This document shows positions 48,338-60,535 of a stretch of DNA of 64,000 nucleotides, one piece after another. The DNA is from Buddleja alternifolia (Eukaryota > Streptophyta > Magnoliopsida > Lamiales > Scrophulariaceae). The translations under genes were made by a program, and so were the position numbers. The notes under the pieces are model-generated. The model had not been told where the DNA came from and did no database searches. It saw only the letters and a list, made by a program, of their open reading frames with translations. Each line of letters starts with the position of its first letter. The first letter of the stretch is position 1. Where the stretch lies: the NCBI GenBank assembly GCA_019426215.1, contig CM033405.1, forward strand, positions 32,208,199-32,272,198, written 5' to 3'.

Positions 48338-51117
48338 TCAAGCTTTTGGAGCTTCCATGGCGATCATGAGAGGCTGTGGCATTGGACCACTAATAGCTAC
48401 TGCTGAAACACACATTTTATTTGCATCACTTCTCTGAATTTCAACAACATTTGCTTCAATATCTTCAATCATATTCAATTTATTTTGATTATTTCCACTC
48501 TTTATTGGTTCAATAATTTCCTCAGCTTCTTTCTCCTTGAATTCTTTATATTTTCCCCACAAAACTGCGTATAATCCAATCACAATCAACACTGCCCCAA
48601 GAACCCTGATATAAAAAAATAAAATTAGTTGAATGAAATAAACATATTGAATATATATATATATATATATATAATATTTAATCTTATTAGATGGATATAT
48701 AAAATTACCCTCCAAGAAAGATTTTTTCAGCTAAAATGAAAGAACCCATGATTGCAACAATGATCATCATCAATGGACTGAAGGCAGTGACAAAGACTGG
48801 CCCTCTTTTTTGCATGACAAGTCCTTGCACATAATATGCTATGCTTGATGATACAATACCCTGCACAAGTAAACATGAGAAATGATCTTATTTATTTACT
48901 CTTATTCAAAAATTTATACAAACATATATATATATAGATATGTTAGAGTGTGTATCGGGGCGACGAAGTTTGTGAAGTTTGATAAAAGAAAGTACTAGTT
49001 TAACGAGTAAACAATTAATAACCAAATCACGTAAATCTTATCGTGTGTGAGATTATTCTTTCAATATTCTTCTCGTACTCGTTTCATTCATTACGTAAGG
49101 AGAAGTGAACTTACAGCATATGCAGCAGCAAGGAGGTTCATATCCCACCCGATTACCCAAGCATTTGGTTTGTGCTCCATCACCAATGTGACAGCAATAG
49201 ATTGGAGTGTCCCCATGAAGCATACTAGTGCTGTAAGTGATAGCTGGGCTGTGTATTTCCTCAATGTTATAGCCTATATCCACAAAAACAAATTAGGGTT
49301 TAGTATATTGTAGATCTAGTGGAGAAAATTAAAAAATAGCGTTGTTCTCACAGGGAGGGAAGGAGCTAAGATTTTATATCCGAGGGGCGAATACGAAAAA
49401 ATGGGGGGAAAAGTTGATACTTTTAGTTTTGGTTTTAGGGGGGGATAAAATTTTAAAAATCAAAAAAATTGTAGAACTAGGGTTTTTTTTTTGTGGGGGT
49501 GGGGGGAGAGGAGTGCTGCCCCTGGCTCCGCCTCTGTTCTGACAGCTACTAACTCTAATTAAGTCCCGAAACAAATAAAATAATCAATATAGTAGAACTC
49601 ACATGAGGAGTAACAGAGTCTCGAGATTTTTTAAGAATTACGTATTATTTTTATTTTACCTGAAGGATGAAGAAAGAAGCCCAAGCAAGAGTGGCAATGA
49701 TGAGAAGAATAGAGCCCTTCAACCAGTCCTTGTCAGTGTCATTTGTGGTCTGGGGAACATTGGCATTCCTAGGATGAATGTAGTTTGACCAAAACATGTT
49801 TATTACATGGCCTTTGTATACTGTCATCAGCATGGCTCCAGCCACTGTTACTATTGTTCCCACCACCTTTGCTTGGCACCTCACCTTCTTGATATCCACA
49901 ATCTCCATCCTACAAACAATTAAATCCTCAAATTAATCTCTTAGTTTCCAATGATTTCATTTCCTAGGTCTTGTTTTGGGCTGTTTTGCGTGTTTATGGG
50001 TAGTTCTTGGTAAGTCGTGAGATTCAGGGATTTTGTTTAGGGAGATTATTATCACCACTCCATATGATGGGGTCCGTACGTGGGGCCCACATATGGAGGG
50101 ATGTGATCTCAAGAGAGTCGTGAGTCATGGCAACCCCTAAGTGTGAGTCTATGACTCCAGTTTAGAGTGTGATTGTCACGTAGTCTTCCGACTTTGAATT
50201 TCAATCATATGGATGATGTGATTGTCCTGAGATTCAACGTATTGCAAGAATAATTTTTGGAGGGGTGAGGTGTGGAGGATACTCAGCACTTTGCTTCGAG
50301 AGATCATCACCCTCCATGTGATAGGGTAGAAACGTGGAGCCCAATACACGGAGGAGTGACATATCACAACTCGTGACTCATCGTGGCCCCTAAGTGTGAC
50401 TCATACGTGTTTGGAGTGTGATTGTTACGTAGTCATGATGGTTGATACTATGAGTTTTGATCTATGGATAGCCCTGATTGTGCTGAAATTAGAGAGGGGT
50501 AATGTGTATATTAGCCATAATCTATATATATCATACCTGCATAGGACTGCCATAACAAATGTCATTGCAGGGAGCATGTTACTCATGGCACATGAAAAGG
50601 TTGGAGAAGTGAATTTGAGCCCAGCATAGTAGAAGTTCTGATCGATTACTGGCCTGTGAAATTCATATAACATAAAATTAAGTCAATTGAGTTATTTTTG
50701 TTTATTTTGGAGGTAATAAGAAATTTATCAATATGGTCTTAAAATGCAAAAAGACACTCACCCTAGAAGTCCCAACACAAAAAGCTGCATGAAAATTGTA
50801 AATGTAATCTTTGGCCTCACTTTCCTGTGAAAAAAAGAATAAAAAAAAATTGATGAGTTCAACTCATTTTCCGAAAACACTCAAAATAACGTTTAAATTG
50901 CGATTTATGTGCACCTTTCGAAAATTATAGCAAAGGGTGCGATAACAGCGGTTGCGAAGGCGTGTCGATAGACGACTAGCACATAATGGCTCATGCCACT
51001 ATTAAGAGAAACTTTTGTAAGAACGTTCATTCCTGCATAGCCAAATTGCAAACAAATCATGGCTATGTAAGGCTTAGCCTTCTCAAAAAAATTCCCAAGG
51101 CATCCTTTTCCTTCCAT
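48338..51117 (-). CDS. UMAMIT9: MtN21/EamA-type transporter (WAT1-related, UMAMIT9-like), 7 exons
   Basis: Plant drug/metabolite transporter family of about ten membrane helices; characterised UMAMIT members move amino acids or auxin across plasma or vacuolar membranes. Exons: 51117-50915, 50824-50762, 50653-50537, 49909-49660, 49273-49115, 48860-48709, 48605-48338; 1212 nt, 403 residues, usual length. Two EamA repeats are seen: the first opens PYIAMICLQFGYAGMNV, and the second includes LKGSILLIIATLAWASFFIL and ends GGVLGAVLIVIGLYAVLWGK. Typical family strings include GPVIDQNFYYAGLKFTSPT and AFSPLMMIIVAIMGSF. The C-terminal tail is hydrophilic and cytosolic. It closely resembles Arabidopsis At5g07050 from memory; the substrate is not predictable. 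All splice sites are GT-AG and the frame is intact. Introns 3 and 4 carry repeats. Confidence 0.93.
49352..49541. mobile_element. hAT-like MITE in transporter intron 4
   Basis: Begins CAGGGAGGGAAGGAGCTAAG and ends GCCCCTGGCTCCGCCTCTG, inverted ends of a widespread plant family. The flanks TTCTCACA and TTCTGACA are a near 8-bp duplication if the terminal CA is shared with the target. Poly-G and poly-T runs lie inside, with no ORF. Confidence 0.6.
50030..50405. repeat. Two foldback repeats in transporter intron 3
   Basis: Units at 50030-50165 and 50285-50405 share GAGATCATCACC...CCATATG hairpins and downstream CCCCTAAGTGTGA...GTGTGATTGTCACGTAGTC. They are direct copies of each other and related to the hairpin in CYP98A intron 1 (25125-25225). 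Confidence 0.7.
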
Positions 51118-51264
51118 TTGTTATACTAGCTGGAGAAGAAGGTTTCTAAGGATGAAAATGATTCTAATGAAGTAGAAGTTACAAAAAGAGAAGGGCTTCT
51201 ACTAGAGAGGAAACCACTTGAAGAGCTTGTGTTTGTCCTAGGAAATGAAGGCTTGGCGCTAGAG

Positions 51265-51272
51265 TATTTATA
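51265..51272 (-). promoter_or_regulatory. Likely TATA box of the transporter gene
   Basis: Minus-strand TATAAATA about 150 nt upstream of the ATG at 51117, followed by a pyrimidine-containing leader. The position is right for a plant promoter with a leader of about 120 nt. Confidence 0.6.
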
Positions 51273-51889
51273 AGCACTTTGGTAGTGGGGGTGGAAAGCG
51301 TGGGGGTGGGAAATTCTTATGTGTACCGTACTCGTATCGTCTAAATTAAACGATTTAGATGATGTCATATCAGCATAATAGTTATGTTATTGTTGATGTA
51401 ACATAATGCAGATTATGTGGTGTTCAAGACCAAACTCATGTAAGAATATATTTGCGTCGGGGTCAATTGAGGCTTGAGCATACGTAGCTGTGGAAATTCT
51501 AATTCGAATGAGATTTGGCCACGTCAAACATAATTAGAACAAAAATAAATTATAATTGGTGTGTTTTTGATGTACAATTTCAAAAAAGGGATCAATAATC
51601 ACGAGATCGAGCGTTAGTACATTTATCATTCAATAAAATTAGATTCGAGTTAAAATTTTGAGATTCGCTAGATGCATAGTATTTTTTTTTTGACCGAACA
51701 TTAGTTGCATATAATTGAATATTCTAATTTGTTATGTACGTAACACAAACGGGTCATTGAATTCCACGTGGCATCATTCGTGATTAATAATGTTGGGCGA
51801 GTCCCACTTTTGTTTTATTTCCTTAAAGTAGCCAAGTGATTAGAGAGCTAGTAGCCAAGTGATTTGGGAGCTAATAGTATGATTTAGTG
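51273..51889. other. Intergenic, with a short direct duplication
   Basis: No gene. The string AGTAGCCAAGTGATT is repeated at about 51828 and 51850. A CACGTG G-box lies near 51761. Confidence 0.5.
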
Positions 51890-52026
51890 CTAGCTGATGC
51901 TATTGAAAGGGACCTCTATAAGACAATAAGGTTGCGGGGCCAACCTCTCGTCAGCACCGACGCGGCACTCCAACGCCTCTACTCCGCCGGTGCGGCGGCG
52001 GTGTTGGACTTGAAAGGCCAATTAAG
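51890..52026 (+). pseudogene. Orphan GC-rich exon-like fragment, product not recognised
   Basis: A GC-rich island in AT-rich DNA that reads as clean protein (LADAIERDLYKTIRLRGQ ... TDAALQRLYSAGAAAVLDLK) and stops at a good donor, CAATTAAG|GTGGGC. The left side ends near a TAG that could be an acceptor. There is no in-frame ATG, and no partner exon was found on either side within about 2 kb. It looks like one exon of an unidentified gene, either left behind or carried here by a transposon. I do not recognise the family. Confidence 0.5.
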
Positions 52027-52039
52027 GTGGGCAATAATA

Positions 52040-52084
52040 TATATATGTATGTATGTATATATATGTGTGTGTGTGTGTGTGTGT
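52040..52084 (+). repeat. TA/TG microsatellite
   Basis: (TA)n, TATG and (TG)n runs directly after the orphan exon-like piece. Confidence 0.95.
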
Positions 52085-54955
52085 ACGTTGCATATAGGTT
52101 AACTAATGTGTGAAATTTTCTATATTACCAGAAAATATTGAGAAATAGAAAGAGTGGAAAAGAGTAAGATGTGGAAGAAATCTCTTAATTCATAAATTAA
52201 CCAAACTTTAGAATCTTGTTTTCCCATGTTGAGAAGGAACAATTAATCTTTAGCCTTCATATATAGTTTTAATGAAGTTTGTATAAGGCACAAGTAATGG
52301 ACTAAATTAGAAACCTGTAAACATATTTGATTTTTAGTTCTAGTTTTCTATTACAAATTAGTGTTAATAATGAGGGTTGCAGAATGAATTCCTTATGTTT
52401 TAGGCTCATGTTTATGTATTAATTTATTTATTATCTAGTTTTAAATCTAAAAGACTTTTTGATACGTAATTTACATCATTCTTTATCTTGAAATAGGTTT
52501 GCCTACAATAAGAAGCTTGTACGTTTTTGGGGTGAATTTGAAAATCCCGAAATCCCAAAAAATGTTATTTAACTAGTAGAATTTCAAATGATTATGACTT
52601 TTGATGTGTGATATATATTGGGATCTGCATATGTATAAGGTCTTCTTTTTCACTATAATAACTTACATTTCGTTCACACAATATGTTTCTTGATCAATCA
52701 AATTTTTTATACCTAAAATTTCTTATTAGTCTCAATCTTATAGCCTTGTAGATGATTTTTCTTTTTCATTATTCTAAATTAATATCAAACTTTTTGGCCT
52801 GTTTCAAGAGTGTTTTTTTCCCTATAGATCTTACTTTTGGAAGAAATTATATTTAGTTTTTAATATAATCTACTCGTTTTCAATTTATTAATTGATATAC
52901 TTCACATTCTACCATATATTCAACGATGAATTACATACACGACATCAATTCTAACGGAGATAGACATGAAAACTATCATTTCTAAATTCTAAAAATCTTA
53001 CAAAATGCATCCGCTCCTTATTCTACACCACACAATTGTCACATATGGTTCCTCTTCGCACTTTGTGATTAATTAAATTTGAAAATAATTAAACAATACT
53101 AAAGTATATTGGGTAGGCAAGCACAACCATAGGAATATATATAACATCTAAAAGTTTTTTTTAACACTTAATGGAAGATATATGCATCCGTTTTACATGG
53201 TTTTGATTGCTTATTAGGGTTTCGTTTCTCTTATTCCATCTAGGGTAGGCAGCAAAGTATTTGATAACTTTATGCTATTTTATTTCATGACACAATGTCC
53301 ACTCTCAAAAGTTAGAAACTTCTCATTAATTGCTTATAATGAGGAGAATATCAATTGTGATGCTACATGTATTTTTTTAACTCATTATTTACTTTTTATC
53401 TTTTTTTAGTTTTGATGAGAAATATGTATTAAATGCAGTTAATTAGATTTACGGAATTAATAATTACAACATTAAATTGATATTTTATCATATTAAAGAT
53501 GTGTGATAAAACAATGAAGAGTTAGCTAGCAACATATCATTTTTAATGTGAATTCATATATACGTCTAGTGTGTGTGCACGTCTGTGTCACAATTTTACA
53601 GTTGATCCAAATTTAACATTTTTCTTTATAAGAAGAGTGAATTACAACTACAGATAATTACAAAGAAAATTTTGTCTATATAATTACACACAATTTAGTT
53701 ACGTTGAGCCGTTGAGGTAAGTTCATCAATCTTACCCCTACATTAGTCGTTAGGTTTTCGGCTGATATAATCAAAAGATTGAGCAAAAATTCTCATAATG
53801 TCCTTCCAGTGAGATGTAAATACAATATTTTTGGGAAAATTCTTGTCTAGTCACAGTTTTATCAAATCTAACTAATAGCTTGTATTCGGTCAAACTCGAT
53901 TTGGACAAAAATGTTTGTGTTTTATCTAATGAGATGATTTTAGCCGTTTCTATATCTTCTTATAAACGCAGTTATATATTTTTATAATAAATTTAAAAGA
54001 TTATACATTGAATAACATCTTAATTAATCAAATTGAATCTAATATACTTTAGATTGACAGGCTTGGATCAGTTATACCCATTCGTTTTCTTTTTATTATT
54101 TTTTCTTTTTCTTCTCATCTTCCTCCTTCCAGCTAACGCCACCTCGCCGCTCAGCTTCACACCAGTCGTCTGCCCCAACCTAAGCACCAAAAAATGACAC
54201 AAGAATTTACGTGGTTAGGCAATTGCCTATGTCCACGGGAGAGGGGATAATATTTTACTATTAACGAAAAAAATACAGAATACAGTGAATGTCAAAAATA
54301 TGAATTAAGCCTGACCCAGATTTAAGTTCAGAATTGGCCTTTTGATAATGGGCTTTCTCCTTAATTTAGGGTCTATGACAACATCCTTTATCAATTTCGT
54401 TTCCCGTGGGTTTTCTTTTTAAATTTTAATATTAGACGAATTAAACCCCCTAAATTTTGGCATAATACCAAAATCACCTTGGTCATAACAAAGTAGGGAT
54501 AAATTTGCCTGTTATCCTTTCGGATTTTTTGAAAATTTTCGATATGTTTTATATTTTTTTGTTTGCTCGGTGGGATGAAATAAATTTTCACCATTTTTCT
54601 TTAGATACGAAACCAAACGTATTTGTGCCAAAATCATCCTTAGATTCCTTGGCACCCGCTGATGGGAGCTGATTACACAGTAAGTGCGTATATACCAAAA
54701 ATTAGTGGGAGATAGATAAGAAATTCGACCTGTAGATATATATTCGATGAAATAAATTCTTGGAATATCTTTCAGATGTCATATATATATATATATAGTC
54801 TAATCAAATTTTGTAACGAGGTATTAATTCATATATGCTCACTTTAACTTATCAGCATACTCTAGATTTCTTTTTGATAAATTCTGTTGTATAACTTTTG
54901 TGATCATCGATAATTTTGGGGATAATTACATTCACTCACCCTCTTTGTTATCGGG
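52085..54955. other. AT-rich intergenic region
   Basis: No supported gene. A short GC-richer patch lies at 54125-54180, and at 54200-54300 there is a dispersed repeat fragment (TTTACGTGGTTAGGCAATTG...CCACGGGAGAGG) related to 12300-12420. Confidence 0.5.
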
Positions 54956-54960
54956 CAATT

Positions 54961-56096
54961 GTTAGATTAGAGAAAACCCGTTTGGGAACTTTTGTTATTG
55001 AGTAACATATTTATAGAGGTGTATGTACTTGGTAAACAAGAAATCCTAACTATAAACAAGGAAAAGATAAATACAAGGAAGCATAAAGAAACTAAATTAT
55101 CATAAATACTAGAAAGATATGAAAAAAAAATATACTCCTTCCGTCCCAAAAAGGTTGTCCCCTTTGACTTTTCTTTGAAATGATCAAAAGTCCATTGTTT
55201 TCTCAAAATACCCTTTCCATAAGACATAAAATCATTAATAATATTACCATCTAAAACATACAAATGTTTTAATTTAATTTATAATGATTGTCTATTATCC
55301 ATAAATGGAACTATCTTCCTCAAATACGATTGCAGATTTATAGTAACAGTGAATTAATTATATATTGCTCAATTTAAATTGAGGATAATATAGTCAGATT
55401 AAGCAATAAATATATACATTTATAGTAAGGGACAATCATTTTGGGACAGCCAAAAGTGGAATAGTGGACATCCTTTTTGGGATGGAGGGAGTATTATCTA
55501 AAACTCCCCCGCAGTCGAAACGTGAGAGTCTTGAACGTTAAGACTGGACCAAAAATCGAGAAGAAGGCGGTAGAGCGACACGCTCGAACGTGTTGGGCAT
55601 GGATGTTCGAGCATCCAAGAGCGAGAACAGGACAACGCAGGAGGCGTGGTCGGGGTGCGGCAGCGACTAAGCACGGCGGCTAGCGGAAGAGAGAAGGTGG
55701 CGGCAGCGTCGACCATGGGAAGACAAGAAGAAGAGAAAATGAAATAAGGAAAAAGAAGTTGGCGGCGGCGGCTAAACAAGAAAAAATAAGAAAAATCTAG
55801 ATAAAGGAAAACTAAACTAAATAAGAGATGCCGGACGGGGACGGCGACTTGAGGATGACGGCAGAAGCGAGAGATCGAGAGACGATGACTCAAAGCCATG
55901 GCTCTGATACCATATTATATTAGAGAAAACCCCGTAGACAACTTGTATTACTGAGTAACATATTTATAGAAATATATGTACTTGGTAAACAAGAAACCCT
56001 AACTATAAACAAAGAAAGGATAAATACAATGAAACATAAAGAAACCTAAATTAACATAATTACTTGAAAGATATGGAAAGATATTATATTATCTAA
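54961..56096 (-). mobile_element. TRIM-like miniature LTR retrotransposon with nested Stowaway MITE
   Basis: Minus-strand element: 5' LTR 56096-55914 (183 bp), then primer site TGGTATCAGAGCC (55912-55900, complementary to initiator tRNA-Met), an interior of about 0.4 kb, a polypurine tract GCGGGGGAG (about 55512-55504) and a 3' LTR 55501-54961 interrupted by a Stowaway element. The 5-bp repeat CAATT flanks it (54956-54960 and 56097-56101). With this duplication the LTR ends are TTAG...TAAC rather than TG...CA; shifting by two bases gives TG/CA ends but loses the duplication. The interior has one biased ORF and no retroviral domain. Confidence 0.82.
55135..55491. mobile_element. Stowaway (Tc1/mariner-like) MITE
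   Basis: 357 bp, ends CTCCTTCCGTCCCAAAAAGG and CCTTTTTGGGATGGAGGGAG, flanked by TA on both sides (55133-55134 and 55492-55493). The terminal motif CTCCNTCCGTCCC is diagnostic for Stowaway. It sits inside the 3' LTR of the TRIM-like element, so it inserted later. Confidence 0.93.
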
Positions 56097-56101
56097 CAAT
56101 T

Positions 56102-57659
56102 ATCACAAGTCTTGTGTGGTTTTGCAAATTTTAAAGACTGGATCGATTTCATCTTTCAAATTTGGAGATGCATATTGCATCTCCTATTCCACATACTTAT
56201 ATACATGGCAAGTGTACAAAATGCACATCACTTATCTATTTAAAGAAAGAAATTATACACTTGATGTATATAAGTATGAGAATAGGAGATGAAACATAAT
56301 TTGGAATAGACGATCCATTTTGAAGACGCTATCAGATGACAATGAGTGAAAATATATTCTACTTTTATTGACAATAGATAAAATTGTAATATGCTTTCAT
56401 TGACTGGGGTACTTATGACAATTTCTCAGACTTTGTAGTAGTTTTCGTAATTAGGATCTCAAGTAGGAGATGTCAGTGTAATTTACCCCAACTTTTGAGC
56501 AGAGGCTAGGGACTTATTTAGGTCCACTCCCACTAGTGTTCACATACGTTCGAACCCTATTGAAGAACAGCGGTGTTGGTTCATGTGATAGCAATTTTTC
56601 GCTTAAAAATAGTTAGGAGAGGATTAGCAGCTTGTGTAATAGCAATTGTTCTCGTTTCGAAGCGCAAGTCATCGTTCTACAAGCAATAGTTGTATCATGC
56701 TTCTGCTCATTTAGACTATTAGAAAACCGAGGTGTTGCGTGGTGGTGGCTCGCCTCGTCCCTTAAATATGAGGTTGGGAGTTTGATCATCGCCCATGGCA
56801 ATGAAGCACATTTTGTGGCCAACCGTTTACCTCCAATGGGAGAGTTCCCGCGGCGAAAGAAATTAGTCACTGCTGTCGGCAGTGGACACCCTTAGTTCAA
56901 ATCAAAAAAATAAAATTTAGACTATTAGGAATGTTGAAAAACTTGAATAGTAATTCATTCACTTGTCATGTAATTGGTCTCTTATCTCGTAAATTAACTT
57001 GGTTAAGCAAATGGTGCAAATTGGCTATTGATTTTCAGTTTCCAAAATCATGTACGCAATTTTCAATAATTATGTGCTATTATCTTATCTATGAATATGT
57101 TTTTAGAATCTTTCATAGGGCTAACTATAAATTAATCTCTTTATTAGAGCAAAATAGACTTCAGTTTAGAACAATAAAATTAGGCGACAATTAACTAAAA
57201 GAGTGCAAAAAATGATTAATCAGATAATTTGATGCAGTTTTATTGAATGTATTTATGTTTGATTATTATTTATGCTACAAATTCAACAAGATAAGATAAT
57301 GATATCGAGAATTTCTGTTTTTGTGCATGATAAGATAATGATAAGCCCTCTATGTTATAATCTATAAGAGGCTTTATTTAGAGCCCTAACAATCTTGCAA
57401 AACTCAAATATTAGAAGAACAAATCGGGTTGTCTATGTATAATTGTGTTCTATTTCATGTTCTATTGTTTATATAAATGTTGTGTGTATAAAATCAATGT
57501 CACCTTTAAGATGTTTATAAACATATTGTGTATATAAAAACTAAAATAGAAGATAAAATATCATTTAAAACAGAGAATCTAAATTGCTTGAGGAGGAAAA
57601 TGTAAATAGGTAAGTCAATCATTAAAATAGTATTTATGTGCTTTTTCATGCTTATAAGT
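56102..57659. other. Intergenic with MITE remnant and SINE-like segment
   Basis: 56398-56492 (GGGGTACTTATGAC...GTAATTTACCCC) is a fragment of the 8872-type MITE family. 56735-56910 contains a degenerate tRNA-like head (GGTGGCTCGCCTCG...GAGGTTGGGAGTTTGATC) with an A-rich end, possibly an old SINE. No gene. Confidence 0.45.
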
Positions 57660-57860
57660 TTTTTTTTTAATTCAAAAGAAAGGGGATACTCTACATGTCT
57701 AGCCCGACAAACTTGGGTTGATAGTTATAATTTTGAGCCATAAAAACTGTATCTAGCTCCATAAAGAAGGGGAGAGCCGTAACTTGTGGCAGTCTGAATT
57801 CGAACCTAGGACCTCTCACATAAAGTGAGAGATAAATACCACTAGATCAACATGTCTTTG
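57660..57860 (-). mobile_element. tRNA-derived SINE (family A, copy 2)
   Basis: Same family as 46733-46933, minus strand: TGTTGATCTAGTGGTATTTA (box A region), TAGGTTCGAATTC (box B), poly-A end. Flanked by TTC(A/G)TGCTTATAA (57645-57657 and 57863-57875), a 13-bp target duplication with one mismatch. The box B here is closer to consensus than in copy 1. Confidence 0.85.
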
Positions 57861-57875
57861 GTTTCGTGCTTATAA

Positions 57876-58520
57876 TTAGTTGTTTTTCTTTTTAGTCTCA
57901 ATATTTTATATGAGTATCTTTTATTTCATGTACTGAAAAAAACAAAAACAAGAATATGATTTATTTTTGGAAGTGACGAGCTTTAATTAATTACAAAAAG
58001 ATGTAGGACAGAAGAGAAGCGTAATGGGACCCCATGTCGCCAAAAAAAGATAAAAAATTGTCATATCATATTTCACTCTATTTATAAACGTTAAATATAT
58101 TAAATATTTTTTTATTTAAAAGAACGATTACAACATCATAATATATCGATTGTAAGAGAATATATTACAAGTAAACATTATTAGCAAATACAATCATAAG
58201 CTACAAATTATTACAAATAAAGAGAAACCCACATGCATTCAGTGGAAGTCGAACCCATAACCTCTTGGTTAATTATATATGTTTGATGTGCAATTGCGAC
58301 ATGAAATATATGACCACATCTTGAAATAAATGATCTGAAATAGTCCTTATAAAGCTAATTTTGGCTACTTGGACAAATTGTAAATCACATTGAATTCAAT
58401 TACAAGTGCAATTTATAATATTTATTTTGTGATTGATCATATTCATTGACCCATGTCCTTTGTTTGATGGGGTTATCTAGTAAGATGAGAATATTTTCAC
58501 GAATAATATTCATTAAGATT
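57876..58520. other. AT-rich intergenic stretch
   Basis: No gene or defined repeat. The segment near 58220-58280 (ACCCACATGCATTCAGTGG...CCCATAACCTC) has a weak tRNA-like look only. Confidence 0.4.
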
Positions 58521-58528
58521 GTGATAAC

Positions 58529-59160
58529 CTATAAAGCACGGACACTTTAAAAATTATTCATGGGCGATGTCGGGCGCGTGTCGGACACGACACGCCTCCT
58601 TCACGTGTCGGACACGGCTAATATGTGTCAATTGTTAAAAAATAAAAAAGCAATTCGAACACCGTGTCAGACACAACCAAATGAGTATTCGACATGGTGA
58701 TGACACGGTTGACAATTTTCCTAACAAATTAAAAAGTGTGGGGTTCCAATTGTAAATAGAAAAAATTCAAAAATTCTAATTCTAATTCTTGAGCATTTGA
58801 TACTTTGATTGTATTTGTAATTACTTTGTAATTTGTAACTGTTTATATTTTTGTTTTGCATTCATTATTGACTTATTGTTGATAAGTAGTTGAAGTTTTT
58901 TCAAACATATAGAGATTTACAAAGAAGCAAGGAAAATAAAATTTAACTATAAACAAGTAAACAACATTTTCATAGTTTATTTTTCTAACAAATTGTATTG
59001 AAATTAAAAACAATATCTAATTTATGTTATATATATATATGTATATATATTTGACATTCGTGTCGGAGCCGTGTCGTGTCTTAATTTTTTAAAAAACGCC
59101 GTGCCCCGTGTCCGCGTCGTATCGTGTTCGTGTCGCTGTATCAGTGTCCGAGCATCATAG
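58529..59160. mobile_element. hAT-like non-autonomous element, second copy of the 28396 family
   Basis: 632 bp with ends CTATAAAGCACGGACAC and GTGTCCGAGCATCATAG (inverted), flanked by a perfect 8-bp duplication GTGATAAC (58521-58528 and 59161-59168). Subterminal blocks contain palindromic CGTGTCGGACACG strings. No ORF. Confidence 0.9.
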
Positions 59161-59168
59161 GTGATAAC

Positions 59169-60535
59169 CCTCCAACAATATTGTTTTCACTGTAGGGATA
59201 CCATATACTACCTTAACTGTTCTATCATAGGTATTGATTTGTATTCCATCTCTAACATTTTTTGATATTCATACCAGTCCGCCTCATCATATTGAGATTT
59301 GAGAGTTCTTCATTTTAAGTGAACTTTGGATTAGCCTCATTGTAATAGTATATCAAGACTTGTCTAAGTAAACGCGACCTTGCTTTGCTTGCTACCCACA
59401 TGATGTGTGTAATTTATTTTTCATGTGATTGGTCTGGTATAACTAAACCGATCCAAAGTAAAATTTACATGACTTCTTATGATTTAAGTTTTAAAAAAAA
59501 TACCAATAAAAATCGTTAAAATAAATTTTTAGATTAGCTTTCATTCCGAAAGACTCACCCATCAATTTTTCATTAAACAACCTAACAGTTAGAATCAATA
59601 ATGCACTCAATTGCCGCTAGCCTTCTACATTAAGAATTAACGAATTATATTTTTTTTGTATAGTAGTCCATTGTTTAAAACTTTTATATTGATAACTACC
59701 ATTACTTTGGATTTTAAGTGCAAATGTTTAAATAGTTTAATCCTATATAAAATAAAATAAATATTTGTAAGATAATAAACATATTAAACTCAAAGCTTTA
59801 TCAAATTGAAAAGAGAAATCAAGGGTACGTAATTCAATCCAACAATTTTAACCGTTAGAGTTTTTTTAAATGGAAAAATAATGTGGAGCGTGTATTTAAA
59901 ATTGAAAAAAATATTTATTACGAAATTTTAAAGTAATGAAATATAATTTATGAAGTTGGAGTAATTTTCTCTAATTTTTAACGATATCAAGTGAGCTTCA
60001 AATCATCAAACGCTAAACACCACCAATAATAACCCAAGTAAGGCTTTCAAGAAATGGAGGGCAAAAACCATGCATTTGGACAGCATTCTGTGCTTTTCTA
60101 AACAAACCCAAAACATAATGTTTATTTAGTCAAAATTTTAATAATGTGACATGATAGAACAATTAATTAGACAAAACCTAGTGGTCTTAGGGAAAATTTT
60201 GTCTTTTATTCTGTCGATAAATGAATCGTTTTGGGCGAAGAATAGCAAAGTGGAGCACCTAAAAATGGGCTATTCACCCACAATCATATCGACATTAAGT
60301 CATGTCACACTACGCCAATACCCATAATTTGTTCCAAGCAATATATTGCAGCCACGGTCAATTTCTGTGTATCAAGGAAATGATTATTAATTTTCTTGGG
60401 AAGTCGTAGGGGTGCTTTAAGTGAGTTTTGCTCGACTCTTGCATAATTTATTACGAAAAATTAGTTTTCATAGAATTGATTGTGACAAAATTCAGTTTTG
60501 CCAAAAAATAAAGGGCCAAACACTCATCAAAATTA
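59169..60535. other. AT-rich intergenic region
   Basis: No supported gene or clear repeat. Confidence 0.5.

Noticed and set aside
55498..55899. 133-codon ORF within the TRIM-like element
   Set aside because: Ser/Leu/Arg-biased and starts just after the primer site. No retroviral domain, so likely chance, though TRIM interiors sometimes carry such frames.
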